This document shows positions 51,986 through 61,523 of a DNA stretch of 64,000 nt, one piece after another (within the stretch, counting starts at the first letter, position 1; each line of letters begins with the position of its first letter). The notes below the pieces were generated by a model. The model searched no databases and had not been told where the DNA came from. It worked only from the letters and a program-made list of their open reading frames with translations. The translations under genes and the position numbers were made by a program. The stretch is from Granulosicoccus sp. (GTDB lineage Bacteria > Pseudomonadota > Gammaproteobacteria > Granulosicoccales > Granulosicoccaceae). The stretch spans positions 129,463 through 193,462 of the forward strand of contig JAHDGK010000003.1 of assembly GCA_020627685.1 (NCBI GenBank), written 5' to 3'.

Positions 51986-53452
51986 ATGAGCACTATGGCA
52001 CCTTCTGAAAAAAACATCGGTATCGTCTGGTTTCGGCAAGACCTTCGTCTGGCAGATAATCCGGCGCTTATTGAAGCGTGTCGCGAATGTGATGCGATCA
52101 TTCCGTTGTTCATCGCAGACCCAATGGAACAATCTGTCAGTGAGCTTGGAGAGGCCAGCTGCGTTTGGCTTCATCACAGCCTGAGCGACTTACAGGAGTC
52201 GTTGAGAGCTAAGAATAGCGAGCTGTATCTGGCCAAAGGTGAGAGCTTAGCGGTGCTCCAATCGCTCATAGAGAAAACCGGTGCGAATCGCCTTTTTTGG
52301 AACCGTTGTTATGACCCCAAGACGATTGCAAGAGACACCGAAATAAAACAAACCTTGTCCCATTGCCAACCCCGGACGTTCAATGGTTTGCTGCTACAGG
52401 AACCTTGGCAAAACTTGAAGGGGGACGGGACCCCTTATCGTGTTTACACACCTTACTGGAGAGCCGCCGCTGCGAAATTTCACGAAAGCCCCGATCTTTT
52501 AAAGCCTGGCAAAGCTCCCAGAACCATCCCTGCACTTGATAAGAAAACGCGTGCAAAATTAAAAAACATGAGTGCAGTCAGTGCGCTTGAATTGTTGCCT
52601 GAAAAAGACTGGCATAACGCCTTAATCGACTATTGGTCGATTGGAGAGGCTGCTGCTATGAAACAGCTGAAACGATTTCTAAAAAATGCTGTTTCTGATT
52701 ACGGTGATGCGCGAAACCTCCCGGCTGTGGAGGGTACATCTCTCATGTCTCCACATTTGCATTTTGGTGAAATTAGCCCTCGTCAAATACTGAGTGCATT
52801 AACGAAGGAGCACTCTATTCAATCATTGCCCGACGATGAGACCACCTTTGCGAAGGAGATCGTGTGGAGAGAGTTTGCTTATAGCCTTCTGTACCATTTT
52901 CCTCACATGCCAAATGAGCCCTTAGATAATCGCTTCGCTTCATTTCCCTGGCGCAAAAAGACAGAGGCCCATCTGAAAGCCTGGCAACAAGGACGAACGG
53001 GAGTGCCGATTATCGATGCCGGTATGCGTCAGTTGTATGCAACCGGGTGGATGCATAACCGGGTTCGCATGATTGTCGGCTCCTATCTGGTCAAAAATCT
53101 GCTCATCCCCTGGCAGGCGGGGGAGCAATGGTTTCGGGATACCCTCGTCGATGCTGATATAGCGAGTAACTCGATGGGGTGGCAGTGGGTGGCCGGTTGT
53201 GGTGCCGATGCGGCTCCCTTTTTTAGGGTTTTCAACCCGGTACTACAGGGAGAAAAATTTGACAAAAACGGCGACTATGTCACCCAGTGGATACCTGAAT
53301 TGGCTGGTGTGAATCCTAAATTCATACATAAGCCCTGGGAACTTGACGAGCAAAGTCGTCAATCGCTTGAGTACCCTGAGCCACTGGTTGATCTAAAAGT
53401 GACACGCCAACAAGCTTTGGATGCATTTTCGACGATTAAGGGAACCAAATAG
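51986..53452 (+). CDS. phrB: Deoxyribodipyrimidine photolyase (CPD class I)
   Basis: This 488-residue flavoprotein has an N-terminal antenna domain (GIVWFRQDLRLADNPAL) and a C-terminal FAD domain. FAD-domain motifs are EIVWREFAYSLLYHFP, GRTGVPIIDAGMRQL, TGWMHNRVRM and DADIASNSMGWQWVAG. It splits UV-induced cyclobutane pyrimidine dimers using blue light. The motifs fit a true photolyase better than a cryptochrome. The start is ATG at 51986, with a second ATG three codons later. Confidence 0.93.
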   Translation: MSTMAPSEKNIGIVWFRQDLRLADNPALIEACRECDAIIPLFIADPMEQSVSELGEASCVWLHHSLSDLQESLRAKNSELYLAKGESLAVLQSLIEKTGANRLFWNRCYDPKTIARDTEIKQTLSHCQPRTFNGLLLQEPWQNLKGDGTPYRVYTPYWRAAAAKFHESPDLLKPGKAPRTIPALDKKTRAKLKNMSAVSALELLPEKDWHNALIDYWSIGEAAAMKQLKRFLKNAVSDYGDARNLPAVEGTSLMSPHLHFGEISPRQILSALTKEHSIQSLPDDETTFAKEIVWREFAYSLLYHFPHMPNEPLDNRFASFPWRKKTEAHLKAWQQGRTGVPIIDAGMRQLYATGWMHNRVRMIVGSYLVKNLLIPWQAGEQWFRDTLVDADIASNSMGWQWVAGCGADAAPFFRVFNPVLQGEKFDKNGDYVTQWIPELAGVNPKFIHKPWELDEQSRQSLEYPEPLVDLKVTRQQALDAFSTIKGTK

Positions 53453-53504
53453 CCCATACTTGCAACCAAACAGCAGTATTAGCCATGTGGCGCGTAAAAC
53501 CACT

Positions 53505-54302
53505 ATGAAAAAATTAACGTCCCGGTTCCCACGGGTTACTTCTTCCAGCATCCAATTATCGGTGTTGCTTGTATTGTTTTTTGCCGGCCAAATGGTTGCA
53601 AATGCCGCAGAGGCAAGCCGCTCTTCCGCAAACGTAAAACTCATTGAGCTGTTTACTTCTCACGGATGTTCCTCCTGCCCACCGGCTGAGAAATTGTTGG
53701 GTGAGTTACTGGAAAGCGATCCGGATCTACTAGCGCTTGAATTTCATGTTGATTACTGGAATAACTTGGTACACGGCAGAGACGGAAATTTTGTAGATCC
53801 GTTTTCCAACTCAAAGTATTCAATGCGACAGCGTGAGTACAGCGCGGCAAAGCTGGCAGGGCGGCCTGGTGTTTATACCCCCCAGGCTGTCATCAATGGC
53901 AGAATCGCGGCGGTGGGTTCGAATCGCCGACATGTCAGCAAAGCGCTATCGATGCCTAGTGAAGCAGCGTTTATCATTAGCCAACGGCCACTAAGCACTG
54001 ATCAGTCCGTACTACGAATTGCAGTTGAAGGTAATGAACAGCAGCTGCAAGATTTATCAGGCACGGATATCACACTGGTACGTTATATCGATTCCGCCGT
54101 TACCAAAATCACCGGTGGAGAGAACAGAAATCTAGAGCTTCTCAATCACCACATTGTGTTTGAAGTAACTCGATTGGGACAAATTAGTGCCGATGTTGAC
54201 ATGACTTACAATATCGCCGCCCCACGGCAGGGGGAGGGCTGCGTTGTGCTGGTGCAGGAAGGTGCATTGACTCCCGTTTATGCAGCACTTGAATGCCCCT
54301 AA
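53505..54302 (+). CDS. DUF1223 thioredoxin-like secreted protein
   Basis: This 265-residue protein has a signal peptide (hydrophobic core SIQLSVLLVLFFAGQMV, ending about residue 33). The DUF1223 domain follows, with LIELFTSHGCSSCPPAEK (CxxC), EFHVDYWN, and VYTPQAVINGR. The family is thioredoxin-related and function is not established; a periplasmic redox role is likely. The frame opens inside phrB (53421), but the ATG at 53505 fits the signal peptide. Confidence 0.85.
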   Translation: MKKLTSRFPRVTSSSIQLSVLLVLFFAGQMVANAAEASRSSANVKLIELFTSHGCSSCPPAEKLLGELLESDPDLLALEFHVDYWNNLVHGRDGNFVDPFSNSKYSMRQREYSAAKLAGRPGVYTPQAVINGRIAAVGSNRRHVSKALSMPSEAAFIISQRPLSTDQSVLRIAVEGNEQQLQDLSGTDITLVRYIDSAVTKITGGENRNLELLNHHIVFEVTRLGQISADVDMTYNIAAPRQGEGCVVLVQEGALTPVYAALECP

Positions 54303-54404
54303 TGCAGTAGGAAGCTCCTACCTGAATTGCTTGTCATGACGAAGTTCGTGTCTGAGTGCTATCTTCTTCGTACTTAATAACTTTCCACTTCATGGGAGTG
54401 ATAT

Positions 54405-54938
54405 GTGCGCTGGCTATTAGCATGTGTACTGGCAGTGTCAACATCGACTGTTCAGGCCGACGGACCCCTCTATGCTGAGGTCCAGCTCGCGGCTGCCGGT
54501 GTCAATCATTCCAATCTGGATTTTTACCCAACCTTCGGTAGTATCAGCGCAGGGCTCTTTGTGCGCGAGGGCATTGGCATAGAGGTATTCGCAGATAGTG
54601 GGATTACGTCAGACAAAAAAAACGGATTCGATTTAGAGGTCACTGAGGCCTATGGGATCGGACTGCGTTTACAGTCCGCGCCGGTCAGACGTATCCAGGG
54701 CTATATGGTACTGGGGGCCGTTAACTTTACCGTCAACCAAGAAGCTAACGCTACCGCCTCACTGGGTGGATCACTGATAAATGGCGATTTCACCGGCGTG
54801 CGGGTTAGTCTCGGCATCATGGAGAGACTCGAACGTTGGAAAAACGTGCTGGTATCGCTTGAATATCGACATTACAACGCTGACCAGCCAATACATGTTG
54901 ATGCCGTTCTACTCGGCTTGAGAGTGAATACGCCATGA
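54405..54938 (+). CDS. Putative outer-membrane beta-barrel protein
   Basis: This 177-residue protein has a signal peptide ending VQADGP (about residue 19) and a run of amphipathic strands (YAEVQLAAAGV, ISAGLFVREGIGIEVFAD, VLVSLEYRHYN), like small OmpW/porin-type barrels. The specific family is not recognised. The GTG start has GGGAG six bases upstream. It overlaps the following lipoprotein gene by four bases, which ties the two together ahead of the MoxR/Bat operon. Confidence 0.65.
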   Translation: MRWLLACVLAVSTSTVQADGPLYAEVQLAAAGVNHSNLDFYPTFGSISAGLFVREGIGIEVFADSGITSDKKNGFDLEVTEAYGIGLRLQSAPVRRIQGYMVLGAVNFTVNQEANATASLGGSLINGDFTGVRVSLGIMERLERWKNVLVSLEYRHYNADQPIHVDAVLLGLRVNTP

Positions 54939-56233
54939 ACATATGTAAGCTGAAATTCATAGCCATCGCTTTTGCCGGTTTTCTAATTGGGTGTGACGGA
55001 GATGCCCGACCTTTTACCGAAGCGGTTGAAGTACGCACACTGAACCTGCAAAGTCTGGAGCCAGTGCCTCCGACCAATTCCCAGGAGCAAATTTTTCTCA
55101 ATTCCGGTGAAGGGATTCAGTTCGGAATTCGCGGCTTGAACGGCGTCGATCAAACGGTTGTTCTCTCCGCATCGAATCGCGCATGGTCGGTGAGTGATGG
55201 TGCCGTTGCCACCATTAATGAAAACGGATTCCTGACGGCCTTAGCCAACGGCACCGTGGATGTATCTGTTTCGGTCGGTGGTATCGGCTCAAGCATCTAT
55301 TCTTTGACCGTGGCGAATGCCACCTTGAGTTCCGTCACTGACATATCGGGAAGCGCATCCCTTGAACGCTGCATACCGGGTGATTATTTCGCCACAGGGA
55401 CATTCAGTGACAATACCGTACGAAACCTGAGTAACGTCAGCTGGACTCTAAACAACCCAAGCGTGGGTGAATTGTTCGAGACAACCGGTTCTGCTACCAA
55501 ACTTAACGCATTCAATGTCCCGGATGACTCAAATACGCTTCAGTTAACCGCGACTGTTGAGGGGGTTGAAGCTTTTTTAAAAACCATAGAGGTCCAGAAC
55601 AATCTGCAAACGATCACGATTGGTCCTGGCACTCTGCCTATCGAAATTGATGAAAACGACGAATTGAATCTGACCGCGGTAGGAACCTACATTCGAGCTA
55701 ATGCCGATAATGCGACGGCAACCAGTCAGACGGTGATAACGGCTAACGTGCAGTGGTCTATTGCGAGCGGTACCGATAACGCATCTGTCAGTAATGTACG
55801 CGGATCCAGAGGCTTGCTGACGGGTTTAGATGAGGGCACTGCCCAGGTGCTGGTTACGTGTGGAAATGTTGCTCCCCGAGCCACCATTAACGTAGACGAG
55901 GCTGGAACCGATAGCACCACGAGTACGCTCTCGTTTCAAGTCAACAATGTTGCGGTGGGCAGCACGTTGGTGTTGAACCGGGCAAGCACTTCAACCGTAA
56001 TCCCCTTAAGAGTATCCACGGGCAGTAGTTACGATATCGATGATGACATCACGGAAGGCATCGACTTTGTCACTAGTTTTATTGGCACGGCTGTTGATAA
56101 TCCTCCATTTCGAATACTGGGGACTGGAGCGGATAGATCGATCGAACTGCTGGCTGCAGGGCAGGGGACTATCAATGCGACCGAGATCGCCGATGGCGAA
56201 CCCACGGTAACACTAACGATAACGGTAGAATAA
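54935..56233 (+). CDS. Lipoprotein with bacterial Ig-like (BIG2-type) repeats
   Basis: This 432-residue predicted lipoprotein has lipobox LIGC (Cys20). Repeated beta-rich segments of the BIG2 kind follow, e.g. AWSVSDGAVATINENGFLTA with LANGTVDVSV, and VQWSIASGTDNASVSN with LLTGLDEGTAQVLVTC. It is likely anchored at the outer membrane and adhesive or structural. It overlaps the barrel gene upstream and lies three bases before the MoxR gene, so it may belong to the same transcript. Confidence 0.75.
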   Translation: MNICKLKFIAIAFAGFLIGCDGDARPFTEAVEVRTLNLQSLEPVPPTNSQEQIFLNSGEGIQFGIRGLNGVDQTVVLSASNRAWSVSDGAVATINENGFLTALANGTVDVSVSVGGIGSSIYSLTVANATLSSVTDISGSASLERCIPGDYFATGTFSDNTVRNLSNVSWTLNNPSVGELFETTGSATKLNAFNVPDDSNTLQLTATVEGVEAFLKTIEVQNNLQTITIGPGTLPIEIDENDELNLTAVGTYIRANADNATATSQTVITANVQWSIASGTDNASVSNVRGSRGLLTGLDEGTAQVLVTCGNVAPRATINVDEAGTDSTTSTLSFQVNNVAVGSTLVLNRASTSTVIPLRVSTGSSYDIDDDITEGIDFVTSFIGTAVDNPPFRILGTGADRSIELLAAGQGTINATEIADGEPTVTLTITVE

Positions 56234-56236
56234 GTT

Positions 56237-57214
56237 TTGAGTGCGTTGGAAAAGGTAGACCAACTGAGAGAACAGTTGGAAGGCTCGGTTGTCGGACAAC
56301 CGATGTTGGTTAATCGTTTATTAATAGCCTTATTGGTTGACGGCCATTTACTTGTCGAAGGAGCCCCGGGACTTGCAAAGACCCGTGCCATTAAAGCATT
56401 AGCCGATCATATCGAATCGGATTTTCAGCGAATCCAGTTCACCCCCGATTTGCTACCGGCAGATTTAACCGGTACCGAAGTCTATCGACCGGCCGATGGT
56501 ACTTTCGTCTTCCAGAACGGTCCATTGTTCAACAACCTGATCCTGGCTGATGAAGTGAATCGAGCGCCGGCAAAGGTGCAGTCCGCATTGCTTGAGGCAA
56601 TGGCCGAACAGCAAATCTCTGTGGGCCACCAAACCTATGCGCTACCAACACCGTTCATGGTCATGGCAACGCAGAATCCGATTGAGCAGGAGGGTACATA
56701 CCCACTACCTGAAGCCCAGTTAGATCGCTTTTTAATGCAGGTTTTAATTGACTATCCGGATGCGAGTCATGAGGCACAAATTCTGCGCATGGTGCGAAAT
56801 GAGGCTCTGAATGAGCAAAAGTCGCGCAGTGCTTCCACACCCGTAGCGAAGCGCTTTGCACTCAACGACTTGCACAGTGCCCGCCGTGAAGTGTTGGAAG
56901 TCTTTATGGCTGACGATGTAGAGGATTACATTGTCAGACTGATAACAGCTACGCGAAACCCCGGCCGGCACGATGAAGATTTAGCACGGTGGCTGCAGTT
57001 TGGGGCAAGCCCACGTGGCACCTTATGTCTTGACGCCTGTGCGCGGGCCCATGCCTGGCTTGATGGTCGCGACTATGTCTCTCCCGGGGACGTTCAAGCC
57101 ATAGTCCACGATGTATTAAGGCATCGATTGCTACTGTCATTCGAAGCGGAAGCGGATGGCGTTACCCCAGACGATGTTATTAAGAAACTATTAAGTCTCA
57201 TTGCGGTGCCGTGA
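56237..57214 (+). CDS. MoxR family AAA+ ATPase
   Basis: This 325-residue AAA+ protein has Walker A GAPGLAKTR, Walker B LADEVNRAPAKVQSALLEAM and sensor 1 ATQNPIEQEGTYPLPEAQLD. MoxR proteins act as chaperone-like ATPases with VWA proteins, here the two VWA proteins downstream. The start is TTG at 56237 or the TTG three codons later; no ATG fits. The stop overlaps the DUF58 gene (GTGA). Confidence 0.93.
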   Translation: MSALEKVDQLREQLEGSVVGQPMLVNRLLIALLVDGHLLVEGAPGLAKTRAIKALADHIESDFQRIQFTPDLLPADLTGTEVYRPADGTFVFQNGPLFNNLILADEVNRAPAKVQSALLEAMAEQQISVGHQTYALPTPFMVMATQNPIEQEGTYPLPEAQLDRFLMQVLIDYPDASHEAQILRMVRNEALNEQKSRSASTPVAKRFALNDLHSARREVLEVFMADDVEDYIVRLITATRNPGRHDEDLARWLQFGASPRGTLCLDACARAHAWLDGRDYVSPGDVQAIVHDVLRHRLLLSFEAEADGVTPDDVIKKLLSLIAVP

Positions 57215-58149
57215 CATCTTTCAATTTTGACTCACCTGCGTCGACCTCGTTAGATGAGTTAGTCAAATTGCGGAGCGCGGCGCAGGCGCTACAACGGAAA
57301 GTCCGGAAACGAAGTGCGGCCCCCATGAGCGGCGGCTCTGTTTCACGTCGTCTTGGCCGAGGTTTGGACTTTGCCGAAGTTCGCGAATATCAGCCCGGCG
57401 ATGATGTTCGTATGATCGATTGGAAGGTTACCGCTCGTTCAGGCCGTGCGCACACAAAGCTGTTTATAGAGGAACGCGAAAGGCCGGTTCTACTCGTTGT
57501 GGATGGTCGACATTCGATGCGCTTTGGTACACGCGGAATGTTTAAGTCGGTTATGGCTGCACGTCTGGCCGCTTTATTGGGCTGGTGTGCCATCAGCGGG
57601 CAGGATCGTGTTGGTGGGTTCGTTTTCACTGATAGCACTCATCGAGAGATCCGTCCTCAATCTGGACGGCGTGGTCTTATGGCCTTGTTTCGCGCAATAC
57701 AGGACAGTCAAGAACACCAAAACGTTAGTGATGGGGATCCTCTAGCCGATACTCTTGCACGTTTACGAAAAGGTGTCCACGGCGGTAGCACCGTTGTATT
57801 GCTCAGTGACTTTAGTGGATTCGATGAGGATTCCCGTTCCGCTCTGGGTGGTGTTTTACAGTCACTCGATGTTGTTGCCGTACAAGTCTGTGACCCATTG
57901 GAGTTTATGCTTCCGGAGCCAGGACGTTATGCCTTCCGTGCCAACGGAGCAGAGGGAGAGAGGCTGCTCATGCAGGTGGGGTCGCGTCGTCAGCAGCAAC
58001 AATATCGAGAGCGTTTCCTGCAGCGCCAGTCGGAATTGAAAACCTTGTTTTCTGCCAATAGACATTACTTTACCAGTGCTTTAACCAGTGATTCATTGTT
58101 GGATATAACGTCTAGGATCGTGTCCAGACAGTTGCAAGCAGCTCAATAA
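57211..58149 (+). CDS. DUF58 domain protein
   Basis: This 312-residue protein has the DUF58 core GRGLDFAEVREYQPGDDVRM, IDWKVTARSGRAHTKLF, and a VWA-like LLVVDGRHSM (partial MIDAS). It is the usual second gene of MoxR/Bat operons. Function is unknown beyond association with MoxR. The start is GTG overlapping moxR by four bases. Confidence 0.92.
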   Translation: MTSFNFDSPASTSLDELVKLRSAAQALQRKVRKRSAAPMSGGSVSRRLGRGLDFAEVREYQPGDDVRMIDWKVTARSGRAHTKLFIEERERPVLLVVDGRHSMRFGTRGMFKSVMAARLAALLGWCAISGQDRVGGFVFTDSTHREIRPQSGRRGLMALFRAIQDSQEHQNVSDGDPLADTLARLRKGVHGGSTVVLLSDFSGFDEDSRSALGGVLQSLDVVAVQVCDPLEFMLPEPGRYAFRANGAEGERLLMQVGSRRQQQQYRERFLQRQSELKTLFSANRHYFTSALTSDSLLDITSRIVSRQLQAAQ

Positions 58150-58151
58150 TT

Positions 58152-58637
58152 GTGGACGAGAAAGAAGCTTTATTAAGCCAGCTGAAATCAGTGCATTTAC
58201 CCGAGGTAAGTGCTGTACCCGCTATTGGCTGGTGGATATTGCTTGCCGTCATTATTGCCTCAGTGTTTGCAGGTCTTCTGTGGATTCGTCGCTATCGCGC
58301 GAGACTTTGGCAACGTGAAGCCTTACAGGAAATGGCCAGAATACGAAGTGTAGTAACCGAGCAAGCAGTAGGGACGACGCTTGCCGATACCTCACGCTTA
58401 GCCCGTAAAATACTGCTTTTAACGAAACCGCGCGAGCAAGTCGCTTCATTGCACGGTGTTGAATGGTTGCAAGCTTTAGATGGAATCTGTGATCGTCCAT
58501 TGTTTGCCGATGGCTTCGGTAAGCTTCTGGTGTCATACCAGTATCAAAAAGATCCCAAGGTCAACCCATCCGACTTAGACGCTCTGTTGGACTCGATGGA
58601 TGAGTTGATTCACTCGGCTGCCAGGTACGTCAAATGA
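58152..58637 (+). CDS. DUF4381 domain membrane protein
   Basis: This 161-residue protein has one transmembrane helix (about 24-47, GWWILLAVIIASVFAGLLWI) and a cytoplasmic helical tail. That is the DUF4381 pattern typical of the position between DUF58 and VWA genes in Bat operons. The start is GTG, two bases after the DUF58 gene, and the stop overlaps the next ATG. Confidence 0.85.
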   Translation: MDEKEALLSQLKSVHLPEVSAVPAIGWWILLAVIIASVFAGLLWIRRYRARLWQREALQEMARIRSVVTEQAVGTTLADTSRLARKILLLTKPREQVASLHGVEWLQALDGICDRPLFADGFGKLLVSYQYQKDPKVNPSDLDALLDSMDELIHSAARYVK

Positions 58638-59650
58638 GCGTTGGTGATATCACATGGCTGCACCCCTGGGTTTTGTTATTACTGCCTTTGCCATTGTTGG
58701 TATATCGATTTGCCCCTGCCTATGCGGCCGCATCGCAAAGAGCCTTACTGGTGCCGGATGTCGAGCGCTATAAGTCGTTTAATGCAAGTAGCAAAGGCAC
58801 AGGTGACTCTCAGTGGTTGCGTTTGCTGTTGGTTTTTATGGTTTGGGTAGCGTTGTTGTTATCTGCTGCGCGTCCACAACATTTTGGCGATGCTATCGGC
58901 GTGCCGGTCACCGGCCGTGATCTTATGCTTGGCATTGATATCTCCGGCAGTATGCGCGAAGCCGATCTATACGCCGGAAATACACGAGCCACTCGAATGG
59001 CCGTTGTTAAACAAGTTGCCAAAGATTTCGTGTCTCGTCGCACCGGTGATCGTGTCGGCATTGTTATGTTCGGCTCGCAGGCCTATGTGCAGACACCCCT
59101 AACACACGATCATCAAACCGTGCAGCATTTTCTCGATGAAGCAGCCGTTGGTCTTGCAGGTCGATCAACGGCTATTGGCGATGCCATTGGGCTGTCTGTT
59201 AAGCGTCTACGAGAGCGACCTGAGGCTGCCAGGGTATTAATTCTGCTAACCGATGGTGCTAACTCTGCGGGTGTCATTGAGCCAATCGATGCCGCAAAGC
59301 TTGCGCAGGAAAACGGCATCCGGATTCATGCCATTGGGGTAGGGTCTGATAGGCGCGACAGTGTCTTCAGTAACGCCTTCGGTGCACAGCGTAGTGATTT
59401 GGATGAAGAGACCTTGCGTGCTGTCAGTAGCACCACGGGTGGGAAGTATTTTCGCGCAAGGAATCAGCAGGAGCTTGCCAATATTTATCGTGAGATTGAT
59501 CTGCTTGAACCGACTGAGTTAGAGTCTGAAGAGTACCGCCCATTGCGTGAGCTATTTGCCTGGCCACTCGGTGCTGCTTTGTTGTTGTCTATCGTATGGG
59601 TATTGCTTGGAATGAAGCGTAGCTCATCTCATGCGGGTAAAGCGGCATGA
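58634..59650 (+). CDS. batA: VWA domain membrane protein (BatA-like)
   Basis: This 338-residue protein has N-terminal transmembrane segments (about 9-28 and 60-78) and a VWA domain with the complete MIDAS DISGSM (about 101-106), later T and D. A C-terminal helix follows (WPLGAALLLSIVWVLLG). In Bat systems it forms a membrane complex with the second VWA protein. The start overlaps the DUF4381 gene (ATGA). Confidence 0.9.
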   Translation: MSVGDITWLHPWVLLLLPLPLLVYRFAPAYAAASQRALLVPDVERYKSFNASSKGTGDSQWLRLLLVFMVWVALLLSAARPQHFGDAIGVPVTGRDLMLGIDISGSMREADLYAGNTRATRMAVVKQVAKDFVSRRTGDRVGIVMFGSQAYVQTPLTHDHQTVQHFLDEAAVGLAGRSTAIGDAIGLSVKRLRERPEAARVLILLTDGANSAGVIEPIDAAKLAQENGIRIHAIGVGSDRRDSVFSNAFGAQRSDLDEETLRAVSSTTGGKYFRARNQQELANIYREIDLLEPTELESEEYRPLRELFAWPLGAALLLSIVWVLLGMKRSSSHAGKAA

Positions 59651-60642
59651 TAGATACCGATTTAACCTGGCTAAGGCCTATCTGGTTATGGGGTTTTCTT
59701 CCGCTATTGGCTGCGTTGTTTTTCTGGTTCAGACAAAGCAGAGCACAGAGTGAGTGGGAAAGCATTGTCGATGCAGAGTTACGACCATTCGTGCTTGAAG
59801 AGTCGCAATCCACAAAAAGGTTTAGCCCCTGGCTTTTATTTTTGGCGTGGGGTTTGTGTTTATTGTTGTTGGCAGGTCCGGTTTGGCAGCAGCAGGAAGT
59901 ACCGGTATTTCAGGCGCAACAGTCTGAGGTGATTCTGTTCGACTTATCGCGCTCAATGAGGGCCGATGATATCTCTCCCGATAGGCTGACCCGTGCGCGC
60001 TTTAAGTTACTGGACTTACTTGACCAGAGCAAAGGGCGAAACACAGGGCTTATTGCATTCGCCGAACGCCCTTATGTCATTAGCCCACTCACAGATGATG
60101 CTAAAACTATCGCAGCTTTTGTCCCGTCTCTCGACCCGGATATCATGCCTGTACAAGGCAGTCGTCTAGATCTGGCAATCGATAAAGCGGTGAGTTTACT
60201 AATGCAAGCGGGTGTTAGCCGCGGTCACATTATTCTCATCACTGATGATGCTGTTAACGATGCAGACAGATCGGCTGCGTCCAGTGCAGTATCACAGGGT
60301 CATAGACTCTCTGTTTTGGGTATTGGCACAGCTGCGGGGTCCCCGTTGAGAGATGAGTCCGGTCAGTTTCTACAAGAAGGCAATGGGGCCATCGTGGTGC
60401 CGCAGTTGGATATGAATGCTCTGGAAACATTGGCAGCTGCCGGGGACGGGGTTGCTGTAAAGATGACGGCCGATGCTTCAGATCTCGATCGTCTGAACGA
60501 CGTTCGCCAAGCTATTGCTATCAGCTCCGGTGCTGATGAATCATTAGATAGCCAGATTTACTGGATCGAGTATGCACCCTGGGCTGTCTGGTTGCTTGTC
60601 ATCGCATTGCTCGCATCGTTTCGCAAAGGTATCGTCACATGA
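59647..60642 (+). CDS. batB: VWA domain membrane protein (BatB-like)
   Basis: This 331-residue protein has two N-terminal hydrophobic helices and a VWA domain with MIDAS DLSRSM (about 98-103). The later LITDDAVND stretch and a C-terminal helix (WAVWLLVIALLAS) complete it. It overlaps both neighbours by four bases. It is the partner of the BatA-like protein. Confidence 0.9.
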   Translation: MIDTDLTWLRPIWLWGFLPLLAALFFWFRQSRAQSEWESIVDAELRPFVLEESQSTKRFSPWLLFLAWGLCLLLLAGPVWQQQEVPVFQAQQSEVILFDLSRSMRADDISPDRLTRARFKLLDLLDQSKGRNTGLIAFAERPYVISPLTDDAKTIAAFVPSLDPDIMPVQGSRLDLAIDKAVSLLMQAGVSRGHIILITDDAVNDADRSAASSAVSQGHRLSVLGIGTAAGSPLRDESGQFLQEGNGAIVVPQLDMNALETLAAAGDGVAVKMTADASDLDRLNDVRQAIAISSGADESLDSQIYWIEYAPWAVWLLVIALLASFRKGIVT

Positions 60643-61523
60643 TTCGTTTCATGGCGCTGACGTCCCTACTGTTTTTTCAGTCTGCCTATGCCATAGGTGG
60701 TTGGGCAGATTGGTGGAAAACGCCGGAGCAACAGGCATTAGATTTGTACGAGTCAGATAACGCGGATGCCTTGTTAGAAGTTGCTCCCGACGAGAATTGG
60801 CAAGGAATAGCACAATTTCAATCAGGTAACTTTGAAACGGCTGCGCATACATTCCGCAATCAACAGCAAAAATTGTTGGAAAACGGTGACGAAGCTAAAG
60901 CTCGAACGTCTGCATACAACCAGGCACTCAGTGACATCATGTCGGGTCAGTATCAGCAGGCCATTAGCAGTTTAGACGAGTTGCTAGGCACAGCCCCTGA
61001 CTATCCCGATGCAAAACACAACAGAGACATAGCGCAAAAGCTGCTTGAACTGGAGCAACAAGAACAGCAGCAAAACTCTGAACAAAGTGATAGTGGAGAA
61101 TCTGCTGACCCCGATAACTCTGATTCTCAGTCATCCGATTCATCAGAAGGCGGTGAACAGGGTGATGACTCATCGCAACAATCAGAATCTGAAGAAGGGC
61201 AACAATCTGAAGGTTCTTCCGATAGTGATACGGATGAAAGTGAAAGCCAAAGTGAAGAGCAGCAACAGCAAGAGGCTCAGGAAGCCAGTGACGCACTGAA
61301 CGCTGAGGCAGAACAGCAAGCTAAAGAACAATCTGAAGAGCAGGGTGAGAATGAATCCATGCAGTTCGTGGAAAACGATGAACCTTTAACAGAATCTGAA
61401 CAAGCCACCGAACAAATGCTAAGACGTATTCCTGATGACCCAAGAGGACTGTTACGCCGAAAGCTTGAGCAAAGTCATCTCAGTGAATACCCGGAGGTCC
61501 GTGATGCCGCAAAACCTTGGTAA
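60639..61523 (+). CDS. batC: TPR protein with Ser/Glu/Gln-rich tail (BatC-like)
   Basis: This 294-residue protein has a signal peptide (MIRFMALTSLLFFQSAYA). A TPR-like helical part runs about 28-140 (QALDLYESDNADALLE, NGDEAKARTSAYNQALSDIM). A low-complexity Gln/Ser/Glu/Asp region (about 140-245) and a short conserved end (MLRRIPDDPRGLLRRKLEQ) follow. That ending is typical of the Bat TPR protein. The BatD start codon lies inside its last 20 bases. Confidence 0.85.
   Translation: MIRFMALTSLLFFQSAYAIGGWADWWKTPEQQALDLYESDNADALLEVAPDENWQGIAQFQSGNFETAAHTFRNQQQKLLENGDEAKARTSAYNQALSDIMSGQYQQAISSLDELLGTAPDYPDAKHNRDIAQKLLELEQQEQQQNSEQSDSGESADPDNSDSQSSDSSEGGEQGDDSSQQSESEEGQQSEGSSDSDTDESESQSEEQQQQEAQEASDALNAEAEQQAKEQSEEQGENESMQFVENDEPLTESEQATEQMLRRIPDDPRGLLRRKLEQSHLSEYPEVRDAAKPW

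Noticed and set aside
61435-61503. N-terminal extension of BatD
   Set aside because: The ATG at 61504 has GGAGG at ideal spacing and starts a normal signal peptide; the extension lies within the BatC coding end.
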